Source of the DNA: Marinobacterium rhizophilum
GTDB taxonomy: Bacteria > Pseudomonadota > Gammaproteobacteria > Pseudomonadales > Balneatricaceae
Assembly: GCF_024397915.1 (NCBI RefSeq)
Contig: NZ_CP073347.1
Span: forward strand, 434,001-498,000
DNA length: 64,000 bases
Direction of reading: 5' to 3'
This document shows positions 14,881 to 24,536 of the stretch, piece after piece. Position numbers and translations under genes: made by a program. Each line of letters opens with the position of its first letter. Position 1 is the first letter of the stretch. Under the pieces are notes generated by a model, which was not told the origin of the DNA, ran no database searches, and was given only the letters and a program-made list of their open reading frames with translations.

Positions 14881-17148
14881 ATGGCAACCACACACACACT
14901 GGGCTTTCCGCGCATCGGCGCACAGCGAGAGCTCAAGTTCGCACTCGAATCCTACTGGAGCGGCAACTGCAACCGGGAGCAGCTGTTGCAAACCGGCAGC
15001 CGTATTCGCCAGCAAAACTGGGCGCAGCAGCACCAGGCAGGTCAGCCCCGGGTCAGCGTGAATGATTTCGCGCTTTACGACCAGGTGCTGGATCATTCCT
15101 GCCTGCTGGGCGTTATTCCGGCGCGCTTTCAGGATGGCTCAAGCGATGCATTTGATACGGCCTTTCGCATGGCGCGTGGGCGGGCGCCCTCCGGCACGGC
15201 GGTACGTGCCTGTGAAATGACCAAGTGGTTCGATACCAACTACCACTACCTGGTGCCGGAACTCGAGCCGCAACAGCGCTTTACACTCGCGCCGGACAAG
15301 CTGCTGGCAGAAATCGCCGAGGCTCGTGCCTGTGGCTTCGACGTCAAGCCCGTGCTGATCGGTCCCGTGACCTACCTGTGGCTGGCCAAGACTGCTGGTG
15401 ACTTCGACCGCCTGCAGCTGCTGCCGGCGCTGCTGCAGGCCTACGCCGAGCTGTTCGCTATCCTCGCCCGCGAGGGCGTGGAGTGGCTGCAGCTGGACGA
15501 GCCCATTCTGGTGCAGGAGCTGGAGCCGGTCTGGCTGGGTGCGCTGGAAACCGCCTACCAGGCGCTGTCGGGCTCGGGGCTCAAGCTGCTGCTGACCACC
15601 TATTTCGGCAACCTGGGGGATAACCTCAGCCTGGCGCTGTCGCTGCCGGTACAGGGGCTGCATCTTGATGCCGTGCGCGGGGGCGCGGAGTATCGTCGTG
15701 TGCTGGCCGAACTGCGTGATGACCAGGTGTTGTCGCTGGGTATCGTTGACGGCCGCAATATCTGGAAAACTGACCTGTCGGCCCGCCTCAAGGAGCTGCA
15801 GCCGGTCAGCGATCAGCTTGGCGCCCGGCTCTGGTTGTCGAGCTCCTGTTCACTGCAGCACGTACCGGTGGACCTGGGTCAGGAAACGGCTCTGGATGCG
15901 GAGCTCAAGGGCTGGATGGCCTACGCGGTGCAGAAGCTGGCCGAACTGCAGTTGCTGGGAACGGCACTGAACGGCGGCCAGGTGACCGCTGCCCTGGCGG
16001 ACAATGCCCTGGCGCTGGCCGGGCGTCGCAGCTCGACGCGAGTCCATCAGGACAGCGTCAAGCAGCGCTGCCTGCAGCTGTCGCTCAAGGATGGCGAACG
16101 GGGCCTGGCCTATGACGAGCGGGCGCCGCGCCAGCGTGAACGCCTGCAGTTGCCGGCTTTCCCCACCACGACCATCGGGTCTTTTCCGCAAACACCGGCC
16201 ATTCGTCAGACCCGCGCGGGCTTTCGCCGGGGCGAACTGAGCGAGGCGGATTACGTCGCCCGGATGCAGGCAGAGATCGCCGACTGCATCGAACGCCAGG
16301 AAGCCTGTGGCCTGGACATGCTGGTGCACGGGGAGGCTGAGCGTAACGACATGGTGGAATACTTCGGTGAGCTGCTGCAGGGGTATGCCGTCAGTCGCAA
16401 TGGCTGGGTACAGTCCTATGGTTCGCGTTGCGTCAAGCCGCCGGTTATCTACGGCGATGTCTATCGCGATGCAGCCATGACGGTGCAGTGGAGTCGTTAT
16501 GCCCAGTCTTTGACCACCAAACCGGTCAAGGGCATGCTGACAGGGCCTGTAACCATGTTGCAGTGGGCCTTTGTGCGGGATGACCAGTCGCGCCAGCAGA
16601 CCTGTCTGCAGGTTGCGCTGGCGCTGCGGGACGAGGTCTGTGAGCTGGAGGCCGCCGGCATCGCCGCGATCCAGATTGATGAACCCGCGATTCGCGAGGG
16701 GCTGCCGCTCAAGCGCAGCGAGTGGCAGCACTATCTTGACTGGGCCGTTTATGCCTTTCGCGTTTCGGCCTGCGGTGTGGCTCCCCAAACCCAGATACAT
16801 ACCCACATGTGCTATTCGGAGTTTAACGGCATTATCGAGGCGATCGCGGCCATGGATGCGGACGTGATCACCATCGAAACCAGCCGTTCGAACATGATGC
16901 TGCTGGATGCCTTTATCGATTTCGAGTATCCCAGCGAAATCGGACCGGGCGTCTATGACATTCACAGTCCCAATGTGCCGGAGGTGGCACAGATGGAAGC
17001 CCTGATGAGAAAGGCCGCCGAGCGCATTCCGGCCGAGCGTCTTTGGGTCAATCCTGACTGCGGTCTCAAGACCCGTGGCTGGGATGAGGTCGGCCCGAGT
17101 CTGGAGAACATGGTGGCGGCGGCCAAACGCCTGCGCGCCGACGGCTAG
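14881..17148 (+). CDS. metE: Cobalamin-independent methionine synthase
   Basis: A 755-residue two-barrel enzyme that transfers the methyl group of 5-methyltetrahydropteroyl-triglutamate to homocysteine. Zinc ligands of the C-terminal barrel are visible in THMCYSEFNG (His, Cys) and NPDCGLKTRGW (Cys). The N-terminus TLGFPRIGAQRELKFALESYW is characteristic. The ATG at 14881 follows AAAGGGA and matches the family's length. The gene stands alone behind a MetR box, so it is probably induced when methionine is short. Confidence 0.97.
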   Translation: MATTHTLGFPRIGAQRELKFALESYWSGNCNREQLLQTGSRIRQQNWAQQHQAGQPRVSVNDFALYDQVLDHSCLLGVIPARFQDGSSDAFDTAFRMARGRAPSGTAVRACEMTKWFDTNYHYLVPELEPQQRFTLAPDKLLAEIAEARACGFDVKPVLIGPVTYLWLAKTAGDFDRLQLLPALLQAYAELFAILAREGVEWLQLDEPILVQELEPVWLGALETAYQALSGSGLKLLLTTYFGNLGDNLSLALSLPVQGLHLDAVRGGAEYRRVLAELRDDQVLSLGIVDGRNIWKTDLSARLKELQPVSDQLGARLWLSSSCSLQHVPVDLGQETALDAELKGWMAYAVQKLAELQLLGTALNGGQVTAALADNALALAGRRSSTRVHQDSVKQRCLQLSLKDGERGLAYDERAPRQRERLQLPAFPTTTIGSFPQTPAIRQTRAGFRRGELSEADYVARMQAEIADCIERQEACGLDMLVHGEAERNDMVEYFGELLQGYAVSRNGWVQSYGSRCVKPPVIYGDVYRDAAMTVQWSRYAQSLTTKPVKGMLTGPVTMLQWAFVRDDQSRQQTCLQVALALRDEVCELEAAGIAAIQIDEPAIREGLPLKRSEWQHYLDWAVYAFRVSACGVAPQTQIHTHMCYSEFNGIIEAIAAMDADVITIETSRSNMMLLDAFIDFEYPSEIGPGVYDIHSPNVPEVAQMEALMRKAAERIPAERLWVNPDCGLKTRGWDEVGPSLENMVAAAKRLRADG

Positions 17149-17243
17149 CGGCGCAGACAGGGGGCAAAGCCGGTACAATAGCGGGCGAGCGCCGGGCAGG
17201 TGTTACTGTCCGCCACTGTGTCCCCTGGTTGCCGGAGCCCCTG

Positions 17244-19499
17244 ATGCCTGAATTCCCGCTATCCGATCCCCTGCCTGCCGCGCCAGGCGGCCAGGGTCGC
17301 GCGCATGTCAGTGACCGGCCTCGGTACCTGGTATGGCTGCAGGGCGATGCTGGCTGGGCGCGGCGACAGGCGGCGGCATTGCTGGCGGCACGGGGCGCCC
17401 AGCAGGTACTCTGGGTGGGCACGGAAGCGCCGCGGCCTTTCGAGGCCGTCGCCGCGCCCCGGGTCCAGCGCTGGCTTGGACGTGAGACCGATGCGGTGGT
17501 GTTCGATGCCTGCGCCGGTTTTAACCCCAATGCCTTTGGCCAGAGCGTGGGGACGGTGCGCGCTGGCGGAGTGCTAATCCTGCTGAGCCCCCCGGCGGAA
17601 CGCTGGTGTCACTTTGCCGACCCCGAACAGCAAAACCTGGCGGTGCTGCCCTACGGGGCCTGCGACGTCGGGCATCGATTCATACGCCACCTGGTCAGGG
17701 TTCTCCAAGCCGATACACAGGTGTTTTGCCTGCTGCAGGATCCGCCTGCGTCACCTGCAGCGGGGCATTTTACCGCCATTGAACCCCTTTCCCAGGCGTT
17801 GTATATCGGTCACCCCGGCACGCCTGCGGTATCCGACAGATCGCACGCCGCTCAACTTGTCGCACCTTTTCGCAGTCTGGATCAGCAGCACGCGGTGGCA
17901 GATATCCTGCAGGGACTGGAGGATGCCGTGCCGCTGGTGCTGACCGCGGATCGAGGCCGGGGCAAGAGCGCAGCGCTGGGGCTGGCGGCGGCGCAATGGC
18001 TTGAGCGCCACGGGGGGGAGGTGCTGGTAACGGCCCCTGGGTTGGGGGCGCTGGAGGCGTTGTTCGAGCGCGTCCAGGCGCTGTTGCCGGGCGGTGAACT
18101 CAAGGCGGGCGCTTATCGCCATGCACTCGGTTCGGTGCGCTATCTGGCGCCGGAGCGCCTGTTGCATGGGGATACCGCAGGCGAGGTACTGCTGGTGGAT
18201 GAGGCCGCCGCCATCCCGGCGCCGGTGCTGGCGCGCCTGCTGGCGAGGTTTCGCCGCATTCTGTTTGCCTCCACCGTGCATGGTTACGAAGGTACCGGAC
18301 GCGGCTTTGCGGTGCGCTTTCGCCGCGAGCTGACACGCCGGGCACCGGGCTGGCGCGCCCTCAGTATGGAACAACCGGTACGCTGGAGCGCCAAGGACCC
18401 GCTGGAACAGCTGTCGTTTCGCCTGCTGCTGCTGGATGCCGAGCCGGCTGCCGCGGCCCGGGTGCGCACTCTGGCGCCCGCGCAGCTGAGCTATCAGCGC
18501 CTGGAACGGGACGAGCTGTTGCGCCAGCCAAAGCTGCTTGAACAGCTGTTTGGCCTGCTGGTGCTGGCGCACTACCGGACCACGCCCGGTGATCTGCGTA
18601 TCCTGCTGGACAGTCCCAACCTGGGAATCTGGATTGCCAGCGCGGAGGGCCGGGTGGCGGGCGCGCTCTTGGTGGTGGAGGAAGGCGGCTTGCCAGCCGA
18701 TCTGGCAGGCGCCATCCATGATGGCTATCGTCGCCCCGCCGGGCACCTGATTCCCCAGGCGCTGATTGGCCAGGATGGCCTGATGGCGGCGGCGCCCCTG
18801 CGTTGCCTGCGGGTGATGCGCATCGCCACGCACCCGGCACTGGAGCGTCGGGGGATCGCCAGCACCCTGCTGACCGGGCTCAAAGGCTGGGCGCAGGGCG
18901 AGGGTGTCGATTACCTGGGTACCTGCTTTGGCATCAGTGCGGATTTGCTGGGCTTTTGGCGCCACAATGGCTACGCCGCCATCCGGCTGGGTACGGTAAA
19001 GGACCCGGTCGGAGGCACCTTCGCCGGTATCCTGGCGCAGCCACTGAGTCGGGCGGGGGCTACGCTGGTTGCCGCGGCTCGCCAGCGCCTGCATGCCAGC
19101 CTGTTGCACCAGTTGCCGGCACAGCTGGCCGAGCTGGAGGCGCAGCTGGTACTGGCACTGCTGCCGTGTACCGAGGTTGCATTGTCCAGCGCCGAACGGA
19201 TGGAGCTGGAAACCTTCGCCCGGCATAATCGCGCCTACGAGAGCTGCGAACCGGCGCTCTGGAAGCTATGCGCGGGCGGGCCCGAGCAGTGGCAACAGGC
19301 CGGCCTGAGCCTGGCTGAGCAGGAACTGCTGGTGCGCAAGGTATTGCAGCGCCAGAGCTGGGAGGCGATTGCGCTGACCCGCAAAGGCGGACGTCGGGCG
19401 CTGGTGCGCCAGTTACGTGAGAGTGCCGGGCGGTTGCTCTGTGCGCCCGCGATGGGCATGATGAACGAACGCTCGGCAGGCGTACAGCGATCCGGGTAG
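17244..19499 (+). CDS. tmcA: tRNA(Met) cytidine acetyltransferase
   Basis: A 751-residue ATP-dependent RNA acetyltransferase that makes N4-acetylcytidine at the wobble position of elongator tRNA-Met. The order is an N-terminal TmcA_N domain, RecA-like helicase core with Walker A ADRGRGKSAA and Walker B VDEAAAIP, GNAT domain (RVMRIATHPALERRGIAS), and a C-terminal tRNA-binding tail. The ATG at 17244 is preferred over a TTG at 17229 because GGAG sits seven bases before it. The C-terminal half is very GC-rich but intact. Confidence 0.93.
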   Translation: MPEFPLSDPLPAAPGGQGRAHVSDRPRYLVWLQGDAGWARRQAAALLAARGAQQVLWVGTEAPRPFEAVAAPRVQRWLGRETDAVVFDACAGFNPNAFGQSVGTVRAGGVLILLSPPAERWCHFADPEQQNLAVLPYGACDVGHRFIRHLVRVLQADTQVFCLLQDPPASPAAGHFTAIEPLSQALYIGHPGTPAVSDRSHAAQLVAPFRSLDQQHAVADILQGLEDAVPLVLTADRGRGKSAALGLAAAQWLERHGGEVLVTAPGLGALEALFERVQALLPGGELKAGAYRHALGSVRYLAPERLLHGDTAGEVLLVDEAAAIPAPVLARLLARFRRILFASTVHGYEGTGRGFAVRFRRELTRRAPGWRALSMEQPVRWSAKDPLEQLSFRLLLLDAEPAAAARVRTLAPAQLSYQRLERDELLRQPKLLEQLFGLLVLAHYRTTPGDLRILLDSPNLGIWIASAEGRVAGALLVVEEGGLPADLAGAIHDGYRRPAGHLIPQALIGQDGLMAAAPLRCLRVMRIATHPALERRGIASTLLTGLKGWAQGEGVDYLGTCFGISADLLGFWRHNGYAAIRLGTVKDPVGGTFAGILAQPLSRAGATLVAAARQRLHASLLHQLPAQLAELEAQLVLALLPCTEVALSSAERMELETFARHNRAYESCEPALWKLCAGGPEQWQQAGLSLAEQELLVRKVLQRQSWEAIALTRKGGRRALVRQLRESAGRLLCAPAMGMMNERSAGVQRSG

Positions 19500-19569
19500 C
19501 GCCCAAGCGAGCCCGCCCGAGGTGGCGAAGCAGGCCGGCACACTGTTTGATCTTTGTCAGGAGTCACGG

Positions 19570-19971
19570 ATGCGGCCAGGTGTGGTACGAGGGTTTTACC
19601 TGTTGGCGGGAATGCTGGCACTGCTGCTCGGCGCGCTGGGCGTGGTGCTGCCGCTGTTGCCGACCACGCCTTTTGTTATTCTGGCGGCGTTCTGTTTCTC
19701 CCGCAGTTCCGAAAGGCTGCACCAATGGTTGCTGAATCAGCGCCTGTTCGGCCCCCTGATCCGGGACTGGGAAGCCCACGGGGTGATTCCGCTGCGCATC
19801 AAGTGGCTGTCCACCAGCATGATGCTGCTACTGGTGAGCTACCCCATGCTGTTTCGGGACTTTGACTGGCGGCTCAAGGCCCTGGCCGGCGCCTCTATTC
19901 TGTGTGCCCTGCTGTATATCTGGACCCGCCCATCGGTGCCAGCACAGGTTCCGTCCCGCCAGAATGCCTGA
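19570..19971 (+). CDS. YbaN-like DUF454 inner membrane protein
   Basis: A 133-residue membrane protein. The N-terminal segment (FYLLAGMLALLLGALGVVLPLLPTTP) is the DUF454 hallmark, followed by FCFSRSSERLHQWLL and two more membrane stretches at 80-95 and 103-118. The ATG at 19570 has GGAG seven bases upstream. The function of the family is unknown. Confidence 0.85.
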   Translation: MRPGVVRGFYLLAGMLALLLGALGVVLPLLPTTPFVILAAFCFSRSSERLHQWLLNQRLFGPLIRDWEAHGVIPLRIKWLSTSMMLLLVSYPMLFRDFDWRLKALAGASILCALLYIWTRPSVPAQVPSRQNA

Positions 19972-20021
19972 TCCCTTCAGGCGCTGGTGGTGGCACTAAC
20001 CCCAGTGTTGCGGCCGCTGCC

Positions 20022-20816
20022 TCAGAGCAGGATTTCCACGTCCATGCCGACTTCCAGCACCGCTTCATTGCGCGGTATCAGGTTCTGTCCGAACAGTACC
20101 TGGCCTTTTTCGCCGCGGCGATACTGGGCCAGGGTGCGCAGTGGCTGTTGCTGCGCATGGGCAAGGGCTGTGCGGCTATCCAGGTTAACCATGACGCAGC
20201 GGGAGCAGGGTTTGACGAAATCCAGTTCCAGGCTACCGATACGAATGCGCTTCCAGCTGTCCTCGGCATAGGGATCGCAGTCGGCAATCACCAGGTTGGG
20301 GCGAAACTGGCCCATGCTCAGCGGCGATTCACAGCGCGAGGCGAGATCGTCCAGGGACCCCTGGCCGATCAGCAAAAGCGGATAGCCGTCGGCGAAGGCC
20401 ACCGGCGCGCCGGGATCCAGAGCGGTAACGCGCCTGGATGCATCGCCAAAGTAGAGCAGCTGGCAGGGCAGGCCGAGGTAGTCGCTGAACCAGCGGTCGG
20501 CCGCCTCGCTGCATGCCTGGCCCTGAATGTCGTCATCCCAGACCCGAACCGGCCGGTACTGGCTGGAGAACTGGCGGTAGTTCAGGTACAGATCCGTGCA
20601 GCCCCTGGCAGTCAGTACCAGGCCGTCAACCCGGGGTGTGGCTTTTATCTTCAATAGGCTAGGATGCTTGCGGGCCGTCAGAAAGCGCCCCTGGGCATCG
20701 GCCAGCACAAAGCGGCGGTCAAGGCTTAAGCCGGTGCGCTCCACGAAGGCCCGCTCAAGGCGCAGACCTGCTGTCGATTTGATGGGATAAATATGCAGGT
20801 CGGACAGGTACGGCAT
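20022..20816 (-). CDS. MOSC domain molybdenum cofactor sulfurase-type protein (YcbX/mARC-like)
   Basis: A 264-residue protein with an N-terminal MOSC_N beta-barrel (IYPIKSTAGLRLERA) and a C-terminal MOSC domain. The conserved cysteine lies in FVKPCSRCVMVNLD, where the first Cys would ligate molybdenum cofactor. FRPNLVI is the typical strand before it. Relatives (YcbX, mARC) reduce N-hydroxylated compounds, using a ferredoxin-like domain that E. coli YcbX carries at its C-terminus and this protein lacks. An outside electron donor would therefore be needed. Confidence 0.85.
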   Translation of the reverse strand: MPYLSDLHIYPIKSTAGLRLERAFVERTGLSLDRRFVLADAQGRFLTARKHPSLLKIKATPRVDGLVLTARGCTDLYLNYRQFSSQYRPVRVWDDDIQGQACSEAADRWFSDYLGLPCQLLYFGDASRRVTALDPGAPVAFADGYPLLLIGQGSLDDLASRCESPLSMGQFRPNLVIADCDPYAEDSWKRIRIGSLELDFVKPCSRCVMVNLDSRTALAHAQQQPLRTLAQYRRGEKGQVLFGQNLIPRNEAVLEVGMDVEILL

Positions 20817-20836
20817 CGGGATTCCTTGGACAGGTG

Positions 20837-21076
20837 TCAGTAGGGCAGTTTGCTGATAATGAGATCAAGGCGAATGCGCAGTGGCTCGCCGTGGCTGGAT
20901 ATTGCAATCAGGTATTCCTCGCCCCTGGGATATTCAAGGTCGCGAAATTCGATACGGTCGTGCAACACTGTACCGGTCGTCGCATCGCGCCATTGCACCT
21001 CGTAGCGTAATCTTCGCATGCAGGCGAGCTCGAATCCGTCGTGTACTTCACAATTGATGGGTGTATAGCGCTGCAT
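20837..21076 (-). CDS. rof: Rho-binding antiterminator, Rof (YaeO) family
   Basis: A 79-residue protein that aligns with E. coli Rof from the start: YTPINCEVHDGFELAC matches the Y-x-PINC-x-x-x-D-x-x-ELAC signature, and EYLIAIS and RLDLI follow in the same order. Rof binds Rho hexamers and blocks RNA loading, lowering termination. The ATG at 21076 has a perfect GGGAGG ribosome site. It is divergent from the DUF3820 gene. Confidence 0.85.
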   Translation of the reverse strand: MQRYTPINCEVHDGFELACMRRLRYEVQWRDATTGTVLHDRIEFRDLEYPRGEEYLIAISSHGEPLRIRLDLIISKLPY

Positions 21077-21250
21077 GGTTGCCTCCCGTGGTGTTGACCT
21101 TGCCGCTGGCGTGGCCCGGGCTGGCCGGACTGAATCCGGCGGGCGGGCCGCAACCGCAACACTATATCAGCGCGTCGAATCGCGCCGCTACTGCCATGGG
21201 GCTTTCGACGCTGACTATACTCATGCACAACGACCAACGCGGGGGGAGCT

Positions 21251-21481
21251 ATGGACCTTGATCCGAAACAGTTGCTAAAAATCGCCAATATGACCATGCC
21301 GTTTGGCAAGTACAAGGGACGGGTACTGCTGGATTTGCCGGAGCCCTATGTCGTCTGGTTTGCCCGCGAGGGCTTTCCCAATGGGGAACTCGGCAACCTG
21401 CTGCGCATGCTCTATGAAATCAAGCTTAATGGGCTGGAGGCGGTGCTTGAACCGCTGCGTCGACAGCACAGGGGAGGTTAA
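21251..21481 (+). CDS. DUF3820 family protein
   Basis: A 76-residue protein. MPFGKYKGRVLLDLPEPYVVWF and the following GELGNLLRMLYEIKLNGL are the DUF3820 signature, in a family named after a quorum-sensing-regulated virulence factor. GGGGGGAG precedes the ATG. The next gene begins two bases after the stop with its own strong ribosome site, so the two may be cotranscribed. The function is unknown. Confidence 0.85.
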   Translation: MDLDPKQLLKIANMTMPFGKYKGRVLLDLPEPYVVWFAREGFPNGELGNLLRMLYEIKLNGLEAVLEPLRRQHRGG

Positions 21482-21483
21482 CC

Positions 21484-22020
21484 GTGAAATCCGTTTCTCT
21501 GCTTATGCCGTTGTTGTGTCTGTGTCTGGCGCTGCCTGCCCAGGCGGCATCGCGCCAGGAAATTGATGCCAAGGCGAGCGAAGCCATGCAGCGCTTTTAT
21601 CAACACAGCAGTGCGGGCCGTGAACTGGCCGAGCGTGCCGCCGGTGTCCTTATCTTTCCCGAAGTCTACAAGGCCGGTGTCGGCATTGGCGGGGAGTACG
21701 GAGAAGGCGCATTGCGGGTGTCCGGCACAACCGTCGATTATTACAGCACCGCTGCCGCCTCCATTGGCTTTCAGCTGGGGGCGCAGATCAAGAGCCAGAT
21801 TATCCTGTTCATGACCCAGGATGCATTGAGACGCTTTCGCCGCGGTGATGGCTGGGAGGCCGGTGTCGATGGCAGTGTCGCCATCGCCGATATGGGGGCC
21901 GGCGGCGCGATCGATTCCAGTACCCTGCAGGCGCCGATCATCGGCTTTATCTTTTCCAACAAGGGGCTGATGTACAACCTGACACTGGAAGGCTCCAAAT
22001 TCACCCGGATGGACAAATAA
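21484..22020 (+). CDS. SYLF/YSC84-domain exported protein
   Basis: A 178-residue protein beginning with GTG at 21484 behind GGGGAGG. A signal peptide (VKSVSLLMPLLCLCLALPAQA) leads into the SYLF domain, with ERAAGVLIFPEVYKAGVGIGGEYGEGAL and a Gly-rich repeat region to the end. SYLF domains bind phosphoinositides in eukaryotes; the bacterial role is unknown, perhaps at the outer membrane. It overlaps the next gene by one base (TAATG). Confidence 0.85.
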   Translation: MKSVSLLMPLLCLCLALPAQAASRQEIDAKASEAMQRFYQHSSAGRELAERAAGVLIFPEVYKAGVGIGGEYGEGALRVSGTTVDYYSTAAASIGFQLGAQIKSQIILFMTQDALRRFRRGDGWEAGVDGSVAIADMGAGGAIDSSTLQAPIIGFIFSNKGLMYNLTLEGSKFTRMDK

Positions 22021-22574
22021 TGCGAAATATCTCCAGGCTATGCACACTGGCCGTGCTGCTGGCGGCATTGCCACTGACGACCCTGGCTGAAAAGCCGGAC
22101 GACAAACCCGGCAACAGGCACGACAAGAAACAGGAGCAGCCACAACAGAAGCACAAGAACAAGTCCCAGGACAAAGAGCACCAGACTCAGGTGAAAGATG
22201 GCGCGCCCAGGCATGAGGCACGGCTGCACGCGCCCATGGGAGAGTCGGACCGTGACTATATACGTCACTACTTCGGTGGCGGTGACCCGGGTACTGGCGC
22301 GAAGCAAAAAACCTTGCCACCGGGGCTGCAGAAAAAGCTTGAACGCGGCGGCGACTTGCCGCCCGGGTGGCAAAAAAAGGTCGCGCGGGGCGAAGTGCTG
22401 GAGCCCGATCTGAGGCGTCGGGCCCAGCGTTTGCCAGCGGACCTGAATCAGGCGCTGCACGGCTACGATGCCAATACCGAATTGCTGCTGCTGGAAGACC
22501 GGGTCGTTCGGGTGGCCACCGGGCAGGGCACGGTGCTGGATGTAATTGATATTGCTGATATATTGGTGCGCTGA
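22020..22574 (+). CDS. CigR/RcnB-like exported basic protein
   Basis: A 184-residue protein with a signal peptide (MRNISRLCTLAVLLAALPLTTLA), a highly charged Lys/Gln linker (residues 24-65), and a repeat LPPGLQKKLERGGDLPPGWQKKVARGE. That repeat is typical of the CigR and RcnB-like families of periplasmic proteins. The C-terminus ends in a hydrophobic strand (VIDIADILV). It is translationally coupled to the SYLF gene. The function is unknown; it is probably a periplasmic envelope protein. Confidence 0.7.
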   Translation: MRNISRLCTLAVLLAALPLTTLAEKPDDKPGNRHDKKQEQPQQKHKNKSQDKEHQTQVKDGAPRHEARLHAPMGESDRDYIRHYFGGGDPGTGAKQKTLPPGLQKKLERGGDLPPGWQKKVARGEVLEPDLRRRAQRLPADLNQALHGYDANTELLLLEDRVVRVATGQGTVLDVIDIADILVR

Positions 22575-22620
22575 CGGCGGCCCTTTGGGTTGTCACCTGT
22601 AGTTGTTGACGGGACGAATC

Positions 22621-23097
22621 ATGACACCGGCGATCAAGGCGGCGCAGAAGGCAAAAATCAGTTTTCAGGTTCATGAGTATGCCCATGATCCGGCGGCGCC
22701 GTCTTACGGCCTGGAGGCGGCGGATGCCCTGGGGCAGTCGCCGCTGCGGGTCTTCAAGACGCTGCTGGTGGCGCTGAACGGCGATGCTCGGCGTCTGGCG
22801 GTCGCGCTGGTGCCGGTGTCCGGCTTGCTGGACCTGAAAGCCGTGGCTTCGGCCCTGGGCAGCAAGAAAGTCACCATGGCCGAGGCGCAGGATGCACAGC
22901 GCAGCACCGGTTATGTGGTGGGGGGAATCAGTCCGCTGGGACAGAAAAAACGCCTGCCGATGGTGCTCGATGCCAGCGCCCTGGCATTTCCCAGCATTTA
23001 CATGAGCGCCGGCCGGCGCGGGCTTGAGATCGAAATGGCCGCATCTGACCTGGTTGCGCTGACCGGTGCGGTGACGGCGGACATCGGGCGAGGCTGA
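22621..23097 (+). CDS. ybaK: YbaK/EbsC-type Cys-tRNA(Pro) deacylase
   Basis: A 158-residue protein of the YbaK/ProX superfamily. VFKTLLVAL with its essential Lys, LDLKAVASALGSKKV, and TGYVVGGISPLGQKKRLPMV are the YbaK signature. It hydrolyses cysteine mischarged onto tRNA-Pro. The ATG at 22621 is preferred over an upstream TTG because it aligns with the family start (MTPAIKAAQKAKI). Confidence 0.9.
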   Translation: MTPAIKAAQKAKISFQVHEYAHDPAAPSYGLEAADALGQSPLRVFKTLLVALNGDARRLAVALVPVSGLLDLKAVASALGSKKVTMAEAQDAQRSTGYVVGGISPLGQKKRLPMVLDASALAFPSIYMSAGRRGLEIEMAASDLVALTGAVTADIGRG

Positions 23098-23138
23098 CGC
23101 CGCTGGCGCTGCAGCCTTGGGCTCCTGCAGGCTCGAGC

Positions 23139-24536
23139 CTAGCTGATTTTGCGCGCCGCCGGCCGGTTACTGTCTCTGGTCTCGCTTTTGCTACTGTCGC
23201 CGGGCTTGAAATCACTGGCTTCCAGGCTGTGGCGGTTGAGCAGCTTGTAGAAATCGGTGCGGTTGCGCTGGGCAATGCGTGCGGCATGGGTCACGTTACC
23301 CTCGGTAATGCGCAGCACTTTGATCAGGTAACGGCGCTCAAAGTCGGCCCGGGCCTCATTGAAGGACGGTACCACCCGCTCCTGGTTGGCCAGGGCCTGG
23401 GACACCAGGCCTTCGGATACGATGGGGCTGCTGCTCAGGGCCACGACCTGTTCGAGTACATTTTCCAGCTGGCGTACGTTGCCGGGCCAGGCGGCCTGGG
23501 CCAGCAGGTGAATGGCACCGGGTGAAATGCCCCTCACCCTGGGGTTGTGGCGATCCGCAGCCTTGCCGAGAAAGTGTCGTGCCAGCAAGGGTATGTCCTC
23601 GGGCCTGTCACGCAGGGGCGGGAGATCCAGATTGACCACATTCAGGCGGTAGTACAGGTCCTCCCGGAATTCCTGGGCTTCGATGGCCTGTTCCAGGTTA
23701 CGGTGCGTCGCTGAAATAATGCGTACATCAATGGGCACATCGTCGGTCGACCCCACGGCCCGCACCGTGCGTTCCTGCAGTGCGCGCAGCAGCTTGACCT
23801 GCAGGGTCTGGGGCATGTCGCCGATTTCGTCCAGAAACAGGGTGCCGCCGTGGGCGGCCTGGAACAGCCCCCGGTGCTGGGTAATGGCGCCGGTAAAGGC
23901 GCCCTTGTTGTGACCAAAGAGTTCGGATTCAAGCAGCTGCTCGGGCAGTGCGCCGCAGTTGATGGCGACAAAGGCCTTGCTGGCGCGCCGGCTGGCCTTG
24001 TGGATGGCCTTGGCGAAACACTCCTTGCCACTGCCGCTGGCGCCGGTAATTAGCAGGCTGACGTCGGATTCGGCAACGCGCTGAGCCTGCAGCAGCAGCG
24101 ACTCGATAGCGGGGCTGGCGCCGATGATGCCGGCACGCCACTCCTGATCCTGCCGGCGGACGCTGGACTTGAGGGCCGCCCGCACGGTATCGAGTAACTG
24201 GTCACGGTCGATTGGCTTGGTCAGGAAGGCATAGACGCCGCGCTGGGTGGCGGATACGGCCTCGGGAATCGAGCCGTGGGCCGTCATGATGACCACCGGC
24301 AGGTCTGGCCGTCGCCGCTGGACCTGTTCAAACAGTGCCATGCCGTCCATATGGTCCATGCGCAGATCGGTAATGATCAGATCCACGGTGTCACCGGACA
24401 GCAGCTGCAGGGCTTCCTGGCCGCTTTCGGCACAGCTGATGCGGTAGTCCTGTGCCTGCAGGCGCATCTTGAGTAGCTTGAGCAGCGCCGTGTCGTCATC
24501 GACCAGCAGGAGGTGTGGCATTCTGTTCATGATCAT
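23139..24536 (-). CDS. glrR: Sigma-54-dependent response regulator GlrR (QseF)
   Basis: A 465-residue NtrC-type regulator. The receiver domain has the acidic DDD pair and the phosphoacceptor Asp in IITDLRMDHMDG. The AAA+ domain has Walker A GASGSGKE, the GAFTGA sigma-54 contact loop, and Walker B LFLDEIGDMP. A Fis-type helix-turn-helix (VTHAARIAQRNRTDFYKLLNRH) ends the protein. The ATG at 24536 overlaps the lipoprotein stop as ATGA and fixes the start. The order kinase-lipoprotein-regulator matches glrK-qseG-glrR. In enterics GlrR activates glmY; no such gene was seen here. Confidence 0.93.
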   Translation of the reverse strand: MIMNRMPHLLLVDDDTALLKLLKMRLQAQDYRISCAESGQEALQLLSGDTVDLIITDLRMDHMDGMALFEQVQRRRPDLPVVIMTAHGSIPEAVSATQRGVYAFLTKPIDRDQLLDTVRAALKSSVRRQDQEWRAGIIGASPAIESLLLQAQRVAESDVSLLITGASGSGKECFAKAIHKASRRASKAFVAINCGALPEQLLESELFGHNKGAFTGAITQHRGLFQAAHGGTLFLDEIGDMPQTLQVKLLRALQERTVRAVGSTDDVPIDVRIISATHRNLEQAIEAQEFREDLYYRLNVVNLDLPPLRDRPEDIPLLARHFLGKAADRHNPRVRGISPGAIHLLAQAAWPGNVRQLENVLEQVVALSSSPIVSEGLVSQALANQERVVPSFNEARADFERRYLIKVLRITEGNVTHAARIAQRNRTDFYKLLNRHSLEASDFKPGDSSKSETRDSNRPAARKIS